A stretch of DNA of 28,698 nucleotides from Schoenoplectus triqueter (GCA_964058805.1 CAXKVV010001756.1:1-28698); one strand, 5' to 3'. Numbered from the stretch's first letter, positions 1 to 11,314 are shown. Made by a program: numbers and translations. Notes: generated from the sequence alone by a model not told the origin.

Positions 1-1672
1 ACCAAAAAGCGCACAAAAGTGCGCGCTTTTATAACTGTGCCTGCCTCTTAACCTAAAAAAGCGAAGATTGCTTTTACGCCTCACCTTTGCGCTTAAGCGA
101 GCGTTTTTTACGCCTCTGACTGCATTGATTGGGGTAACAGGATATTGCATATTAGGTAAAATATTTAAATAGATAAATGGTCCCTAAAGCCGTTTGTCGT
201 TTTTGGTATCCGAAATTAACTTGGTCATTTCAGCTTAGGAGCTGTAATTTTTTGCCTATTTTCGGTGCTGCCTTCATCCCGAAAATACCAAAAATCATGC
301 AAATTACATGTCTCACGCAGACTAATTATGTTCAATCCTGCAAGAGTCCAGATTAAAATGTTCTACTCTAAAGATGCCAATGATGTTGATTTGCTCATTC
401 ATTTAAAGAGTGAAGTTATTATGTATTTAAATTTAGCAAAAAACAGTTAAATAAGTTTAAACACTAAAAGCTATTTAATCGGATTGAACTCTGAAAATGA
501 CAAATCTAAATTGTCAAACTGATCTAGGTTGTGGACAATTAGTTTACATTTAAAATTTAATTTTATTTAGCATGAAGTCGAACAATAAAAAATAAAAATT
601 TATAAATTATTAATATATTTATTTTCCTTTATTTTGTCACTTACTTTGAAATAGAAAATTGACACGGTAAAAATATAAACGCATCGCTCGTTATGTAAAT
701 CAACTACAATCATTTTATATTTGTCATTATAAATCGATTTGTGGAACTTTTTAATTGAGCTCATTAACAATCTCGGTAATTTAAAGTTATATTAACATCA
801 CTTCTGTTTGAAATGTAAATCTAAATTAATATTGACGTCACTCCATATTTTCGCAACATTTAGTACACTCTTAATTTGGTTGACATGTAAGTTTGATTAT
901 TTAGTATTTACTACCAGGTCGATTATTCAAGGACCCTCAAATTGCTTTATTCATTGCTGGCTTGACATGAGATTGAAGTAGTTGAGCTGTACCAATTTGC
1001 TGGCTCAAGGTAGAATTAATGTAGATATATGCATTGTTAACAAGCTATATGATTATAAAGTCGCCAAGAACTAGATTGAGAAATTTCTTCCAATATTTTT
1101 GGTCGAAGAACTTATTGCATACCATTGAACCTCTGTCTGGAGTCTGGACAAACTGCTTTCAGACCGTCTTACGAGTTATGGAACATCATTAATACTTTAA
1201 TGGAATTGTTTTGGACATGGCATCCAAATCATTCAATTATTCATTTGGAAGGGTCTAAAAAAATAATGGTCCTACCAGATACCACATTACTCGGGAAAGA
1301 AATAAAGTGTAGATGATTATGCAAACCGTCACATACTCACATGTGAGGCTTTAACAACTCAGCAGTCGTGGCTACCATAAATAGTGGGCCATATCATTTC
1401 TTTATTTGAACTTCATGCTTCATCTACATTCGGCCATATGTCTGTTCCAACGTCCAAAAAAGGAAAAGGACAATCTAATGCAATCTCCTATTTTGCCTTT
1501 AAAGAGTTCAGTTGTTTAAAATGGACATTATTTTTTCTGATGGCACACACTTCCTAGAGGAAAAAAAACAACAATATAATTTGGAGATATGAATGGACAT
1601 CTATGGACTAACAGAGCAACGAAACAGATGAGAAATGAGTCCAAAAAGAATGTTAAGAAACAGAAAATATCG
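1..1672. other. AT-rich flank downstream of the acyltransferase gene
   Basis: I recognise no gene here. Positions 1-115 carry several GCGC/AAGCG-type words and a short hairpin (GCGCAC near 8 pairing with GTGCGC near 20). Such words occur in plant repeats, but I cannot name the family. The rest is AT-rich. Open frames near 265-450 and 1125-1316 are short and resemble nothing I know. The part nearest 1672 should include the 3' UTR of the minus-strand acyltransferase gene; a possible AATAAA on the minus strand lies at 1401-1406, about 270 bases past the stop codon. Confidence 0.5.
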
Positions 1673-2982
1673 CTAAACTCGAGTTCTTAATCTCTCCATA
1701 GCACATTGGATCTTATGTGAAATGGTGCTGTATAGCCATCTCTGCGGCGCCTCCTGAAGCCCATCTGGCTGAAGAGTTGGCCACCCTCTAAGATCTTTCT
1801 TTTCTTCCTCTTTATGAGACATGGAGAGAGCAGTTTGTTTCAAGGAACTGAGATCAAAATTTAAAGGCTCACCCACAATGATTTTTACTTCCTTGTTGCA
1901 TAGGGGTACTGGTGGCCTTTTCCAGAAAAGGAAGGGCTTTTCTGGCATTACCTACAGAAAAATAAAAATAAAAGATTAGAATCGCATAAAAAATTAGACA
2001 GTAAACAGTATATTATGTTGCAATTCCATCTGTAATGGAGATATTCAGACAACAAAAAGGTACATGTGATGTCTGTATTGTTTAGTACGGTACAGGATAA
2101 GTAAACCTGACTATATGACAAGGAGTTGTGGTTGTTTCTGTTTTAGGCTGATTTTGCTGACTAACCTTAAATGGTAAGGCCAGAACAATATCTTTATTGT
2201 GGAAATGGTATTGATAGTTACTATACTATATCTTCTGTGAAATCCAATTATGTTAGTGCAACACCTGGAGAACTAGAATGTACCAATAATATTAAACCTG
2301 TTCTTATTGAGCTGGAATATTTTGTTCAAGCTTGTTGTTCGTGATAAAGTAGTAGTACTAGTACTGGTAAAAGAGGTTCCAATTAGCAAGCCTAAAGTAG
2401 GTTTTTATGTATTGACAAATCAACATATGTTAGTAGTAGTAGTATTAACCTAGGGCAACATATTAGTAATTATCTAAGCAGAGGCGGATGCAGAATTTTG
2501 ATCAAGCAGAACAATTATCGGATTATAATAGTTTATCGGGTTCAAATTCATTAATTAATCGGGTACTAAATAAAATAATAATAATTTAGTAGATATTCTT
2601 TCTCAATAAAAACTATCAAAATAATATCATTTTACGTATTAATAATAACAACAAAATAATAAATAATTAAGTTGATGAAGAAAATTTTCCTCTATGGAAC
2701 TTCATATTTTGAAATCTTATTATGAGAATAGGTGTGTAAGCACCAGGCATCTGGTCAGGTCAACAAGTTGTTGGTTGGCATTCAAGGTATTTCGAACTAT
2801 GAGGATTCACTCACTCCACGTCACATTATCAAAAAAAGTAGAACTTTATAGAAAGTGGAATCTAGGCCATCCCTTGATCAGAAACAAAGAGTACCAATAG
2901 TGTTCATAATAACCGAACTCTAACGAGCTGTTTTTTTGAAAGACTCTTGAACTGAAGTACAGCAACTCCAGATGTTGGTTTA

Positions 2983-3028
<46 letters not shown>

Positions 3029-6000
3029 GATGATAATGATGATGATGATGATAATATACTAATAGTACAATAAATCTCTATTATAAAAACTATTTCTAAA
3101 TTCTAAAATCCTATTTTAAAACCTAATTCTAAATTCTAAATCCTAAAATCATATTTCTAAAACCTATTTCTAAATTCTAAATCCTAAAATCCTAAAAATC
3201 TAAGAATATGAAGTCTATAACTTTACTATTATACTCTAATTCCTAAATCATGATTCAGGTACATGAATCGTCATCTTCCAAGCACTCATATCCAAAGCAA
3301 ACTCTTTAGATATATTTCATTCCTTCAAATCTCTTTTTATTGCTTTCTCCCATGTCAGTCTCGGTCGACCTCTTTCTTTTTTAAGTAATGATAGATATAT
3401 TAAAAAATAAACATCTTCAACTAATATGTTCGTTTGTATAATTTAATGGGAACATTTGAAAAGTTGGAATTTAACCCAATTGAATTGAATTGAGAGAAAT
3501 GCATTACATAAGTCAAGTTTTTAATCAAAACTTCCTAACAAAAGAAACAAAATTTTTAGACACCCCTAATATAATTGGTGTATGAAACTTGCTTTGAAAT
3601 TGCAGATAATGTATTATGGGTCGAACTCAGCTAAATCTGAAACTTGCTTTGAAATGGTTCTGACCCACAAACTGAAGTTGGATTCTGATGAAATAGATTG
3701 TACCGAGGAACTTAACCAAAACTCAGGTCACCCATCTGACTTCAGTCCGACTCTGAAGAGTTGAATTGGAACTCGGCCCAATTCTAAAAACACATTCCCC
3801 TAGCTGGGAACAGTAATGGTCTTGGGCTGAATTCTAAAAATAGGGTGTCTTTTTCCCAAAAGGCTTCACATAAAAAAAAAACTGGATTTAAATTTTTTTA
3901 AAAGATACCTTGTCAAAACCAGAGTGAACTATAGGTAAGACAATTGGTGTAACAGGTGATCTCACAATAAGACTAGCAGTACCCCATTTTAGCCTCCTGA
4001 TTGGTGCCTTCTCTTGGGACACTTTTCCTTCTGGAAAACTATGCAACTGCATCAAAATAATAAAATATATAAAATACAACTCAATTTTTATGGATACAGC
4101 ATACACTACTATTCCAACTTCCACTTTTCCTAGGACAAACAAGGAAAAAATTAAGGTAATAGCTGTTTTAAAAATGGACCGGTTATCATAAGGCAAATTA
4201 ACAAATATGACCAGTTTCTTGGCATCCAATTATATTTTCAGGAAAGAAATATGATCCTGCATCCTGTTGTTAAACATACCAATGCTTTGTTGTACACTTC
4301 AGTGCATGTTGTTCAGGTCTGATAAAGTCATGCATTAATGAAGAAAATCCTCCTTTTCCTTTCTTGTTTTTACCCCACATTTACAGGGTTTTCTTTTTAT
4401 TTATTTTTTTCCCTTCTGAGGGTGCAGAGGTTGCAAATCCAATTATGTAATACAAGTTTATAATTTTTTTAGAAAAAGATAGCATCTTCGACACAGAAAT
4501 TCACCCTACCAAAAACTAAGGCCCCTAATCATAAAAAGAAAATCGGAAGTAAGGAATTTCTACCCATTCGCCTTGGCCCAAAATATAAAGAGCCTCATTC
4601 ATATGTTGTTGATATATGCCTTCACCTCTAGTTATTGGAATACATTTTCCTGTATCAATGAAAATAAAAATTAAATACAGGTCACCAGTCATAAGAAAGG
4701 AAGAAAAATGAGAACAAAAAAAAAACAGTATGACAAAAATCCTCTGTAGTTTCTCCTCTCCTTTCTGCTTCAAAGGAAGTGCTAATTAACCCCGCCGCAA
4801 CCCCCGATTTAAGTACTTATTTGTTGATCTTAAGAGAAACAACAATAGCAGTAAATGAGATACTTTGCAAAAACATAGGTCGGTGTATCATAGTGAAATG
4901 TAAATATTCTATACTAAAATGAGAAAAAAGAAGGAAAGAAGGCAAGAAGAAATAGACCGAGGCGAAAAAGATAAGATAAGAGAGAGTTCTTGAAGCATAT
5001 GTCCTCCGCAGCGAGGACCCATCTCTGCGACCTGGCATCCACGGTAGGGAATCCCTTGAATCCCCACATCAGTGGATCATCCAACCTGTTTTAATTTTTT
5101 TTCCCTGTTAAAATTCTCAAATAACAAGCAATGGAGACTAGTTTGTTTGTGTTTAAATAACACAATATAAACATCCTATTTGCTGAGAACATAACCAACT
5201 TAAAGCTTTAAAAGAGCTGCACATTTCGGACTGGATGGAGAAACCACTAAACCAAGTTTAACAAATCATGCTATTTTGCATGGATTGACATTTTGTTAGT
5301 TTGAGACTAGGAAAACAATAATTCATTAGAGTTAGGGCAACATCATCAAAGCTTTAAGGCAAACAGCTTTTAAATCAGAGCAACCTCTGGGTTCTATTAT
5401 TATGGAATTTTCTCATGAAGATGTAGGATGCAAATATGACAAATGCTAGAAAACTTTAATACCAAAGAACATACTGAGCTAAAATTTGCCATGAATATAT
5501 ATATATATATATATATATAGAGTAAAGATACTGTGAGTTTAACTCAAAAAATATATCAAATCATCTCAAAATTTTAATTTATCATTCTCATTAAATTATT
5601 TATATAAAAATCTTGCGGGATTCAAAAATTTGGAGTGTTTTGAGTTTTTTAAGTCACCATTTTTAATTTTTTAAAATGATGTTCAAGTATTGAATATATT
5701 ATTATTATTTTTTGAGCTAATTTTCAAAAATTAAAAACCACTTCTTAAAAAGCTCAAAATGCTTTAAATTTTTGCATCCCATGAGATTTTCATATAAATA
5801 ATTTAAAATTTTGAAACGATTTGATATATTTTTTAAGCTAAGCTCACGAAAGACCTCTGTGAGCTTAAGCTCACAATATCTTTACTCTCTCTCTCTATAT
5901 ATATATATATTGAGAGAGAGAGAGAGAATTAGGCTATGATGCATTGTAAAATACAAAAGCGTTGTGTGTTTTGCGCTCTATTTTTAATTTTACCAAAAAT

Positions 6001-8029
6001 GATCGATCCAAACCGCTCAATCTAATCTCCATATCAAAATCTATTAGCAAACCATATTTTATATTTTTTGGAATTTATTTGCTATTTTTTTGAATAGAGG
6101 GAAAACCATCATTTTTGGATGAACCAGAATTCTCAGATCAAATCATTTTTCTCCTCACCAGAAAAAATAGCAAAAAAATTTTAAAAAAATATAAATTTTG
6201 GTTTACTAATAGATTTTGATATGAAGATTAGATTGAACAGTTCGGATCGGCCATTTCTGACTTGAAATTAAGAATAAAGCACAAATCACACAACACCTCT
6301 GTGTTTTGCAAAGCACCATAGTCGGACTCTATATATATATATGACGATTTTCCCCTTATCCAAAAAAATAGCAAATAAATTCCAAAAAAATATAAATTTG
6401 GTTTACTAATAGATTTGAATATGGAGATCAGATTGAGCGGTTTGGATCAATCATTTATGACTTAAAATTAATAATGGAACGCAAAGCACACAACGCTCTT
6501 GTACTTTGCAAAAGCACCATAGCCTAATTCTATATATATATAGAATTAGAGGTGTGCTAATGTGCTTTATAAAGCATAAAATACTTCGTACTTCATGCTT
6601 ATATTTCATGTTTCAAAATTCAAATGGAAGATCCAAACCGTTAAATATGATCTTCATATCAAAATCTCCTAGGTGATCAAATTTTATATTTTTTGGATTT
6701 TTTTTGCTATTTATTTAAAGGAACAGAAAATCATTGATATTGAATGGTTCAGAAGACGTCAAATCAATGAATTTTGTAGCCCTTCACAAAAATAGTAAAA
6801 AAATTCCAAAAAATTTAAAATTTGATCACCAATGAGATTTGATATGAAGATCATATTTAATGGTTTGGATCGTTCAGTTGAATTTTAAAACATGAGATAT
6901 AAGCGTGAAGTACGAAGTATTTTGTGCTTTAAAAGCACATTAGCACCTCTCTCTCTCTCTCTCTTTCTCTATATATATAGTTCTTAAGGGCAATGGCATT
7001 GGTTGGTGTACATATTGGATTATTGATATGATATAAGGTGGACCTTACTAATTAAGGCCATTATCAAACCAAAAGACCAACATAAAATGGTATATGCTGA
7101 TAGGCTCATACTTCGTACGAAAGAACCATTATACAGAAGCCACCCAAACAATGAAAATCAAACATGAGGAGGAAATCTTCTGTCAATCAAGAATGTAATA
7201 CCTAGATCACATTTAAAATCTAATTGGTTAAGCCATCAGTTTATCATAAAAGAAAGGTTGCTAATTGGTCACAATTCACAAAAAATTCCAAAGGCGTCCC
7301 ATTAATGAAAAAGAAAGCTAACATTGTTTACCAGAGTGAAGAACTAGCTAGCACAAAGGGCATTCATCAAATTGTAAGCTACAATTGAATTTAAGGCTGA
7401 ACTTGTATAAAGAATTACTGCAATAAGTATAACAGTATGATTTTTTATACTGTCCATACTGCAATGAGTTATATCCGTTGTTGAGTAAGGAGATGTCACA
7501 TAGCAACTTGAGGACATAAAACCTACCTCCCATTTACTGTAATCTCATCTGATCTTTAATTAATCGACTATCCAAACAAACACACTACTGTCACAACCTT
7601 CCAAAGGCAGAAGGCATAAACAAAACAAAGATTCCATCATAACCATTGCTAAACAATTAAACGATCTACTTGCATGCAGGAAGCAACGAAAGATTAGATC
7701 AACAGTCACATTTTTTATCGAATCGAAGAAGACAATAAGTTAATAGAGAGAAGAGAGGAGTAGTACGTGGACATGTGGTTGCTGACAGTGAGGAGAGGCG
7801 TGCCACGGGGGCGGGACGAGACGAGGCGGAGTAATGTCTCGGAGTTGTAAACGGTGGTGCGGTTCAACAAGGTGGTGACAGCCTTGGCGAAGGTCCCCAC
7901 GGCGCCGATCAACATTGCGCGCGGGATTCGCACCCGCATCTCAGCGAACCCCTTTCCCCGCCCCAGAAACGCCTTGGCCTTGGCCCATTTCATGACCTCC
8001 CACCCCAATCCGACTCGGTCGCATCGCAT
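1673..8029 (-). CDS. Tafazzin-like / N-acylphosphatidylethanolamine synthase-type acyltransferase, 5 exons
   Basis: The gene encodes a glycerophospholipid acyltransferase of the PlsC/tafazzin family, closest to what I know of Arabidopsis At1g78690, which was described as an N-acyl-PE synthase and later linked to lysophospholipid acylation. It should act on membrane phospholipids. Exons on the minus strand are 7767-8029, 4958-5085, 4564-4649, 3909-4046 and 1673-1951. All borders are GT-AG and the phases fit (2, 1, 0, 0), giving 894 nt and 297 residues; the Arabidopsis protein is about 284. The catalytic HX4D box NHMSTLDDP spans the exon 1/2 junction. Exon 2 carries LMWGFKGFPT and AAEDICFKN, exon 3 GKCIPITRGEG, exon 4 the FPEGKV box and PIVLPIVHSGF, and exon 5 the C-terminal region. 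The start at 8029 is the first ATG after an in-frame TGA nine codons upstream; a later Met at codon 13 is the alternative. Exon 1 is much more GC-rich than the others. A TATA-like stretch lies near 8256-8268, weakly supported. No break is seen, so I call it functional. Confidence 0.93.
2982..3053. repeat. (AAT)n then (GAT)n microsatellite
   Basis: About 13 AAT units run from 2982 to about 3021, followed by GAT/AAT triplets to about 3053. It lies inside intron 4 of the acyltransferase gene and is a candidate length-polymorphic marker. Confidence 0.9.
3092..3202. repeat. Degenerate CTAAA(T/A)(T/C) tandem repeat
   Basis: The segment is built from variants of TTCTAAATTCTAAATCCTAA with C-poor, T-rich changes. 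It resembles the plant telomere unit CCCTAAA only loosely; each unit usually has one or two C instead of three. I read it as a simple AT-rich tandem repeat in intron 4. Confidence 0.6.
3557..3862. mobile_element. Possible small inverted-repeat element in intron 4
   Basis: The segment starts with AGACACCCCTA and ends with TAGGGTGTCT, an imperfect inverted pair of about 10 bases. Inside, TGAAACTTGCTTTGAAAT occurs twice (near 3583 and 3639), and an AATTCTAAAAA motif occurs twice near the right end. Flanking T-runs hide any target duplication. A MITE is possible; chance cannot be excluded. Confidence 0.35.
5519..5888. mobile_element. Foldback (MITE-like) element A in a TA microsatellite
   Basis: The left end AGAGTAAAGATACTGTGAG is matched by the inverted right end CTCACAATATCTTTACTCT. 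The arms remain similar for well over 100 bases inward (for example AAAATATATCAAATC near 5549 and its complement near 5820), so nearly the whole element can fold. It has no coding sequence. The left side abuts (AT)n at 5495-5518 and the right side (CT)n then (AT)n. The right arm carries an extra GTGAGCTTAAGCTCAC palindrome (5860-5875). Insertion into TA repeats recalls rice micron elements. Confidence 0.75.
5924..6330. mobile_element. Foldback element B (left arm, loop and first right arm)
   Basis: The left arm starts GAATTAGGCTATGATGC. An inverted arm ends near 6330 with GCACCATAGTCGGACTC. The arms pair through CCAAACCGCTCAATCTAATC (6010-6029) and its diverged complement, and through the T-rich TTTGCTATTTTTTTG. 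It contains no coding sequence and is flanked by GA and TA microsatellites. Together with 6343-6530 it forms a compound structure with one left arm and two right arms. Confidence 0.7.
6343..6530. mobile_element. Second right arm of a B-type foldback element
   Basis: This segment repeats the right half of element B in the same orientation, from the loop (CCAAAAAAATAGCAAATAAA) to the end GCACCATAGCCTAATTC. Its end is a better inverted match to the left arm at 5924 than the arm at 6330 is. It may therefore be the true partner of that left arm, with 6130-6342 a later duplication. A TA repeat follows at 6530-6542. Confidence 0.65.
6548..6950. mobile_element. Foldback element C in a TA/CT microsatellite
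   Basis: The left end AGAGGTGTGCTAATGTGC pairs with the inverted right end GCACATTAGCACCTCT. Further inward ATACTTCGTACTTCATGCTT pairs with AAGCGTGAAGTACGAAGTAT, and the arms continue to the centre near 6750. It contains no coding sequence. Its inner arm (ATATCAAAATCT, then TTTTATATTTTTTGGA) resembles element B, so the two look like one family. It is flanked by TA repeats on the left and CT, then TA, repeats on the right. Confidence 0.75.
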
Positions 8030-8969
8030 CGCGTCGCTGCCTGTCGCATTAAACGATCAAAGGCAACGGCCGAGGCTTCGCCTCACCTTCGTCGGTCTGG
8101 TTTCTGTTCTCTCTATTCCAATTTCCAGCTCTGACTCTGAGTCTGGACTTTTATTACTGCTACAGTGCTACTGGTGTCGTATCAGAATCAGACTGGCTGT
8201 TTCCGTCTTCTCCGTTTATTTTTCTTTTAATAGTTAATACCGCGCAGTGACGGCGGTATATATGATATACCTTGCGTGGCGAATTGGCGATTAGACTCTC
8301 CGGCATCGATTCCGTTAGTTATCTCTATTGGGCTAAGGTTAATAATGGTAGTATTATTTATGGATTGTTTCAACTAGGCCCAATTTCATTGATATTTTCT
8401 CTTTTGGGCTACAACTTCGTTTGGTAATTTCGGAGCAATTCTGGAGTAATTCCGCGAGGCAACAAATTTTCGATAAGAAAAATTATTACAGGTAATTCCG
8501 CCAGGCACAATTCATGAAAGATTATTAAATTTAAATTGTGTTAAAATAATTATATAATTTTGATGGGTTTTGATGAAATATCAAATGACACTTGAATTGT
8601 ACAAAACTTCATACATGATCATCCATAAATTTAAGAATATTTGTGTAAGGTTTTTATATTTTTAAGATATTTTGACATTATTAACCAGTAACCCTCTTCG
8701 ATGCTGGCAAGTAGTGATCGACTCCTCATCCTGCTCTAAAGTCTAAACAAGCCGCATGCTGTTTAAAGAACTTCATACAAGTGCAAAGTACCCCAATTTA
8801 ATTATTCTGAAATGATAAACTACTGATTTTGGCTAGTGTCTTTTGGTAATTCTTTTCTTCATATATATATATAATTTCAAGTGTATATAGTAATATATCT
8901 GTGTAACTGTCAAGTTTACAAAGTTGACGTATGTCGGTTTGTGTTGTGATATATATAAATATAAGGGTC
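8030..8969. other. Promoter side of the acyltransferase gene and intergenic DNA
   Basis: The first 200 bases next to 8029 are GC-rich and should hold the 5' UTR and core promoter of the minus-strand gene. The perfect palindrome GGTATATATGATATACC at 8253-8269 contains TATA-like words but is not proven as a TATA box. Farther out, TAATTCCGCGAGGCA and TAATTCCGCCAGGCA form a 15-base near-duplicate (about 8451 and 8493). From about 8530 the sequence is AT-rich without recognisable genes. Confidence 0.5.
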
Positions 8970-9330
8970 AGGTCCTTATCTTCTGAAATTTTATTGATAA
9001 ATTAAATATTTACAATAAGTTAATGATCCCTAGAGTTTTGGAGATCATTAAAGAAACACCAAAAACATAATAAAAAGCTAAATTAGACAAATGGTGAAGC
9101 TAAAGTTTAAAGTCTATCTCTTGCAGAAGTATGGAAGTGTTTTTGGAATGCTCTGAGAAGATGCGAGCGTAACATTCTCTCCAAGATATAAATAATGTTA
9201 TTGCTAGAACTAGTTGAGTCAATGAGTTGTGAAGAGGTAGCATGAGGGCGTGCTGAGTGGTATAATCAGAGAGTTGCATGTATCTATGCCATAATTGATT
9301 GTTATGTGTTTTGAACACTCTTTGTGCTTC
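8970..9330 (-). pseudogene. LINE ORF2 3' end, separated from its body by the copia insertion
   Basis: Read on the minus strand, 9328-9100 encodes the last part of a plant L1-type ORF2, including FISWRECYARIFSEHS, which matches the usual W-WKERN-RIF pattern after the zf-RVT domain. It is followed by a stop and a 3' UTR ending near 8970 (CAATAAAATTTCAGAAG on the minus strand). The frame continues directly from the LINE body at 13254, counting one copy of the 5-bp target site. No clear poly(A) tail remains, so the left border is approximate. Confidence 0.75.
9326..9330. repeat. Target-site duplication GCTTC (left of copia)
   Basis: GCTTC lies immediately before the 5' LTR and recurs at 13249-13253 right after the 3' LTR. 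Five bases is the usual copia duplication, and removing one copy restores the LINE reading frame. Confidence 0.85.
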
Positions 9331-9636
9331 TGCTGAGAAATAAATTTATTTATTATTTATTGGGCCTCAAACCTTGTAGCAAATTCATCATTGACCCAAT
9401 TTGAATATTTGAGGAGCAATACCGTTGGTACCATTTCTACCCAACATCCTTTTTATTTTTTCTTACAGTGTACCGTTGGTACATTTTTCCGTTTTTTCTT
9501 AGTTACCGTTACTGTGCCATTGGTACATACAATAATATATATAGTTGTAAATAGTCACTGTAATAATTATCAGAGCAATAAACCTTTTACTCATCATCAA
9601 TCTCACTTTCTCACAAACAACCTCACAATTTCAATA
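9331..9636 (+). repeat. 5' LTR of the copia element
   Basis: It starts TGCTGAGAAATAAATTT and ends CACAATTTCAATA, directly against the primer-binding site. It matches 12947-13248 throughout. The expected terminal CA reads TA here, so the border is set by the adjacent primer site and the target duplication. Confidence 0.9.
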
Positions 9637-9648
9637 TGGTATCAGAGC
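9637..9648 (+). other. Primer-binding site (initiator tRNA-Met type)
   Basis: TGGTATCAGAGC follows the 5' LTR without a gap. It is the standard plant copia primer site, complementary to the 3' end of initiator tRNA-Met. Confidence 0.92.
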
Positions 9649-9916
9649 AGGATACACAATCCCGAGTCTTTCAATTCCGCAAACAACAATACCGTAGATA
9701 ACATAGAACTGCAACAACAAGCAACTGATTCAAAGAATCAGATAATCCCACAAATCAACTGAGCATCAAGAAATGGAATAAATCAGGTGTCGCATCAGTT
9801 GGAAGAGCCAAAAAAAGGGTCCAACCATTACTAGTAAAGCGAGAAATTGGTACCAGTACTAGAGATCAGCAAAGAGGTAGCATATGTTCTTATCAAAAAC
9901 CTTAAAAATAACAACT

Positions 9917-10793
9917 ATGTCTCAACAAAATGAGAAAATTGCTCATATAGTGCTCAATGGCAACAATTACTTGCCCTGGGTCCATATTGTCACCATAGGA
10001 CTTGGAGGGAGGTCCAAATTACAGTATGTCACAGGTGAATTATATAAACCAGAACCAACAAATCTTAACTTCCTAACTGCACCAGAAAAAAAGGCACTGA
10101 AAGAATGGAGGGCCGATGATTTCTTAGTCACCAATTGGTTGTTAAACAGCATGAAGCCCGCAATAGCCGACCTCTGCATGTGTGTAGGGTTTGCTCGAGC
10201 CGTATGGCAAAAATTAGAAAATCGGTATGGCTAAAAAAATAACTATGCACAAATATATCAACTCCAAACAGAGATCCATCAAACAAGGCAACAACCGAAT
10301 CAATCCATCACAGAATTGCTAAATCACATAGAGAAGAAGCGAGAAGAAATTCGAATGTACATACCACAAACAACTAACCTTGAGGAGCTACAAAAAAAGA
10401 GAAGAGGAGGATGAAACCTTTCAATTTCTTGCCAGCCTCGACTCAAGCTATGAAGTTTTGAGGTCTCAAATTCTTCTCAGTGAGGATCTTCCCTCCTTTG
10501 ACAAAATAGCTAACATGATCCAGAGAGAAGAGTTAAGGTGAGTGGTGATGAACACTCAAACCCCTGAAACCGAAGAAGCCAAGGCATTTGCTGCATACCG
10601 GTCATTTAATGCTAACCCTAGGCCAGCGGCGAGAGGAGACCAAGGCATTCGCTGTGAATATTGCAAGAAAGAGGAGTGTTGGTGTCTTCATCCTCACGTC
10701 CGACTAAAGGGGCTAAGGAGAGGCGGATTTAACAAGGGGGTGATAGGCGACAGGGGGGGAAAGGCTATCGCGAAGAGAAAGAAGAAAAAATAG
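9917..10793 (+). pseudogene. Copia gag, broken
   Basis: An ATG at 9917 opens a frame with MSQQNEKIAHIVLNGNNY and VTNWLLNSMKPAIADL, typical of plant copia gag (UBN2 / gag-polypeptide family). It ends at a stop at 10232-10234, but gag-like sequence continues in shifted frames (QIYQLQTEIHQTRQQ, ETFQFLASLDSSYEVLRSQI) to about 10540 and then as 10542-10793. The zinc knuckle reads CEYCKKEECWCLHPHV. The first Cys pair remains, but the Gly-His part of the normal CX2CX4HX4C is missing, probably by a small deletion. No functional capsid protein is possible. Confidence 0.85.
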
Positions 10794-10959
10794 GGTATGC
10801 GGTGAGAGGTGAAGGAGCCGAAGCAACACAAAAGCAAGCAGATCCCAACACCTCTCAGCCGGATCTTATGTGGCAATTAGCTCAGCATCTCTCTATGCTG
10901 CTTCAAACAAATAAAAAAATTCTGGTATGATTGCAAACTCAAATTTAAATTCTTCTCAA

Positions 10960-11310
10960 TCAAATTGGATATTGGATTCTGGGGAAACTGATCATATTAC
11001 GGAAAATAAAAATTTGCTGCATAATTATGAGAATTGGAACAAAGTTCAATTTGTGACGGTTGTAAAGAGTGAAAAATAAAAATTTTAGGAAGTGGCTCAA
11101 TTAAACTTTTCTCCAAAAATATATCCAATGTTTTGCATGTACAAAATTGTCCCTCAAATTTACTATCTATAAATAAACTTTCACAAGAATTAAATTGTAA
11201 AATTATTTTTACATCTAAAAAGATATTTTTTCAGGAATGGACAACGAAGAAAAATATTGGTGAAAGATTTTTAGAAAATGGACTCCACAATTTGTAAATC
11301 AATAATTTTT
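10960..11310 (+). pseudogene. Copia protease remnant and degraded pol
   Basis: NWILDSGETDHIT at about 10964-11002 is the copia aspartic protease active site (usually DSGATDH); Ala has become Glu. What follows is full of stops, with hints of the pre-integrase region up to about 11300. The His-Cys integrase N-terminus and first catalytic Asp cannot be found. Confidence 0.8.
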
Positions 11311-11314
11311 AAAC

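Larger units (their letters stand above)
1952..3908 (-). other. Intron 4 of the acyltransferase gene
   Basis: This 1957-bp intron is AT-rich and contains no gene. It holds an AAT/GAT microsatellite (2982-3053), a degenerate CTAAAT-type repeat (3092-3202) and a possible short inverted-repeat element (3557-3862). A small open frame at 2694-2900 resembles nothing I know. Confidence 0.8.
5086..7766 (-). other. Intron 1 of the acyltransferase gene
   Basis: This 2681-bp intron separates the two halves of the HX4D catalytic box. Its centre, 5519-6950, is almost wholly foldback elements and microsatellites, described separately. The outer parts, 5086-5490 and 6970-7766, are AT-rich and show nothing I can name. 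Confidence 0.85.

Noticed and set aside
1125..1316. 63-codon open frame
   Set aside because: It is short, resembles no known family, and lies in AT-rich flank.
3092..3202. Interstitial telomere repeat
   Set aside because: Units are CTAAATT/CTAAATC types with too few C residues; there is no run of true CCCTAAA.
7854..8237. 127-codon plus-strand open frame
   Set aside because: It is antisense to exon 1 of the acyltransferase, whose product has clear family motifs.
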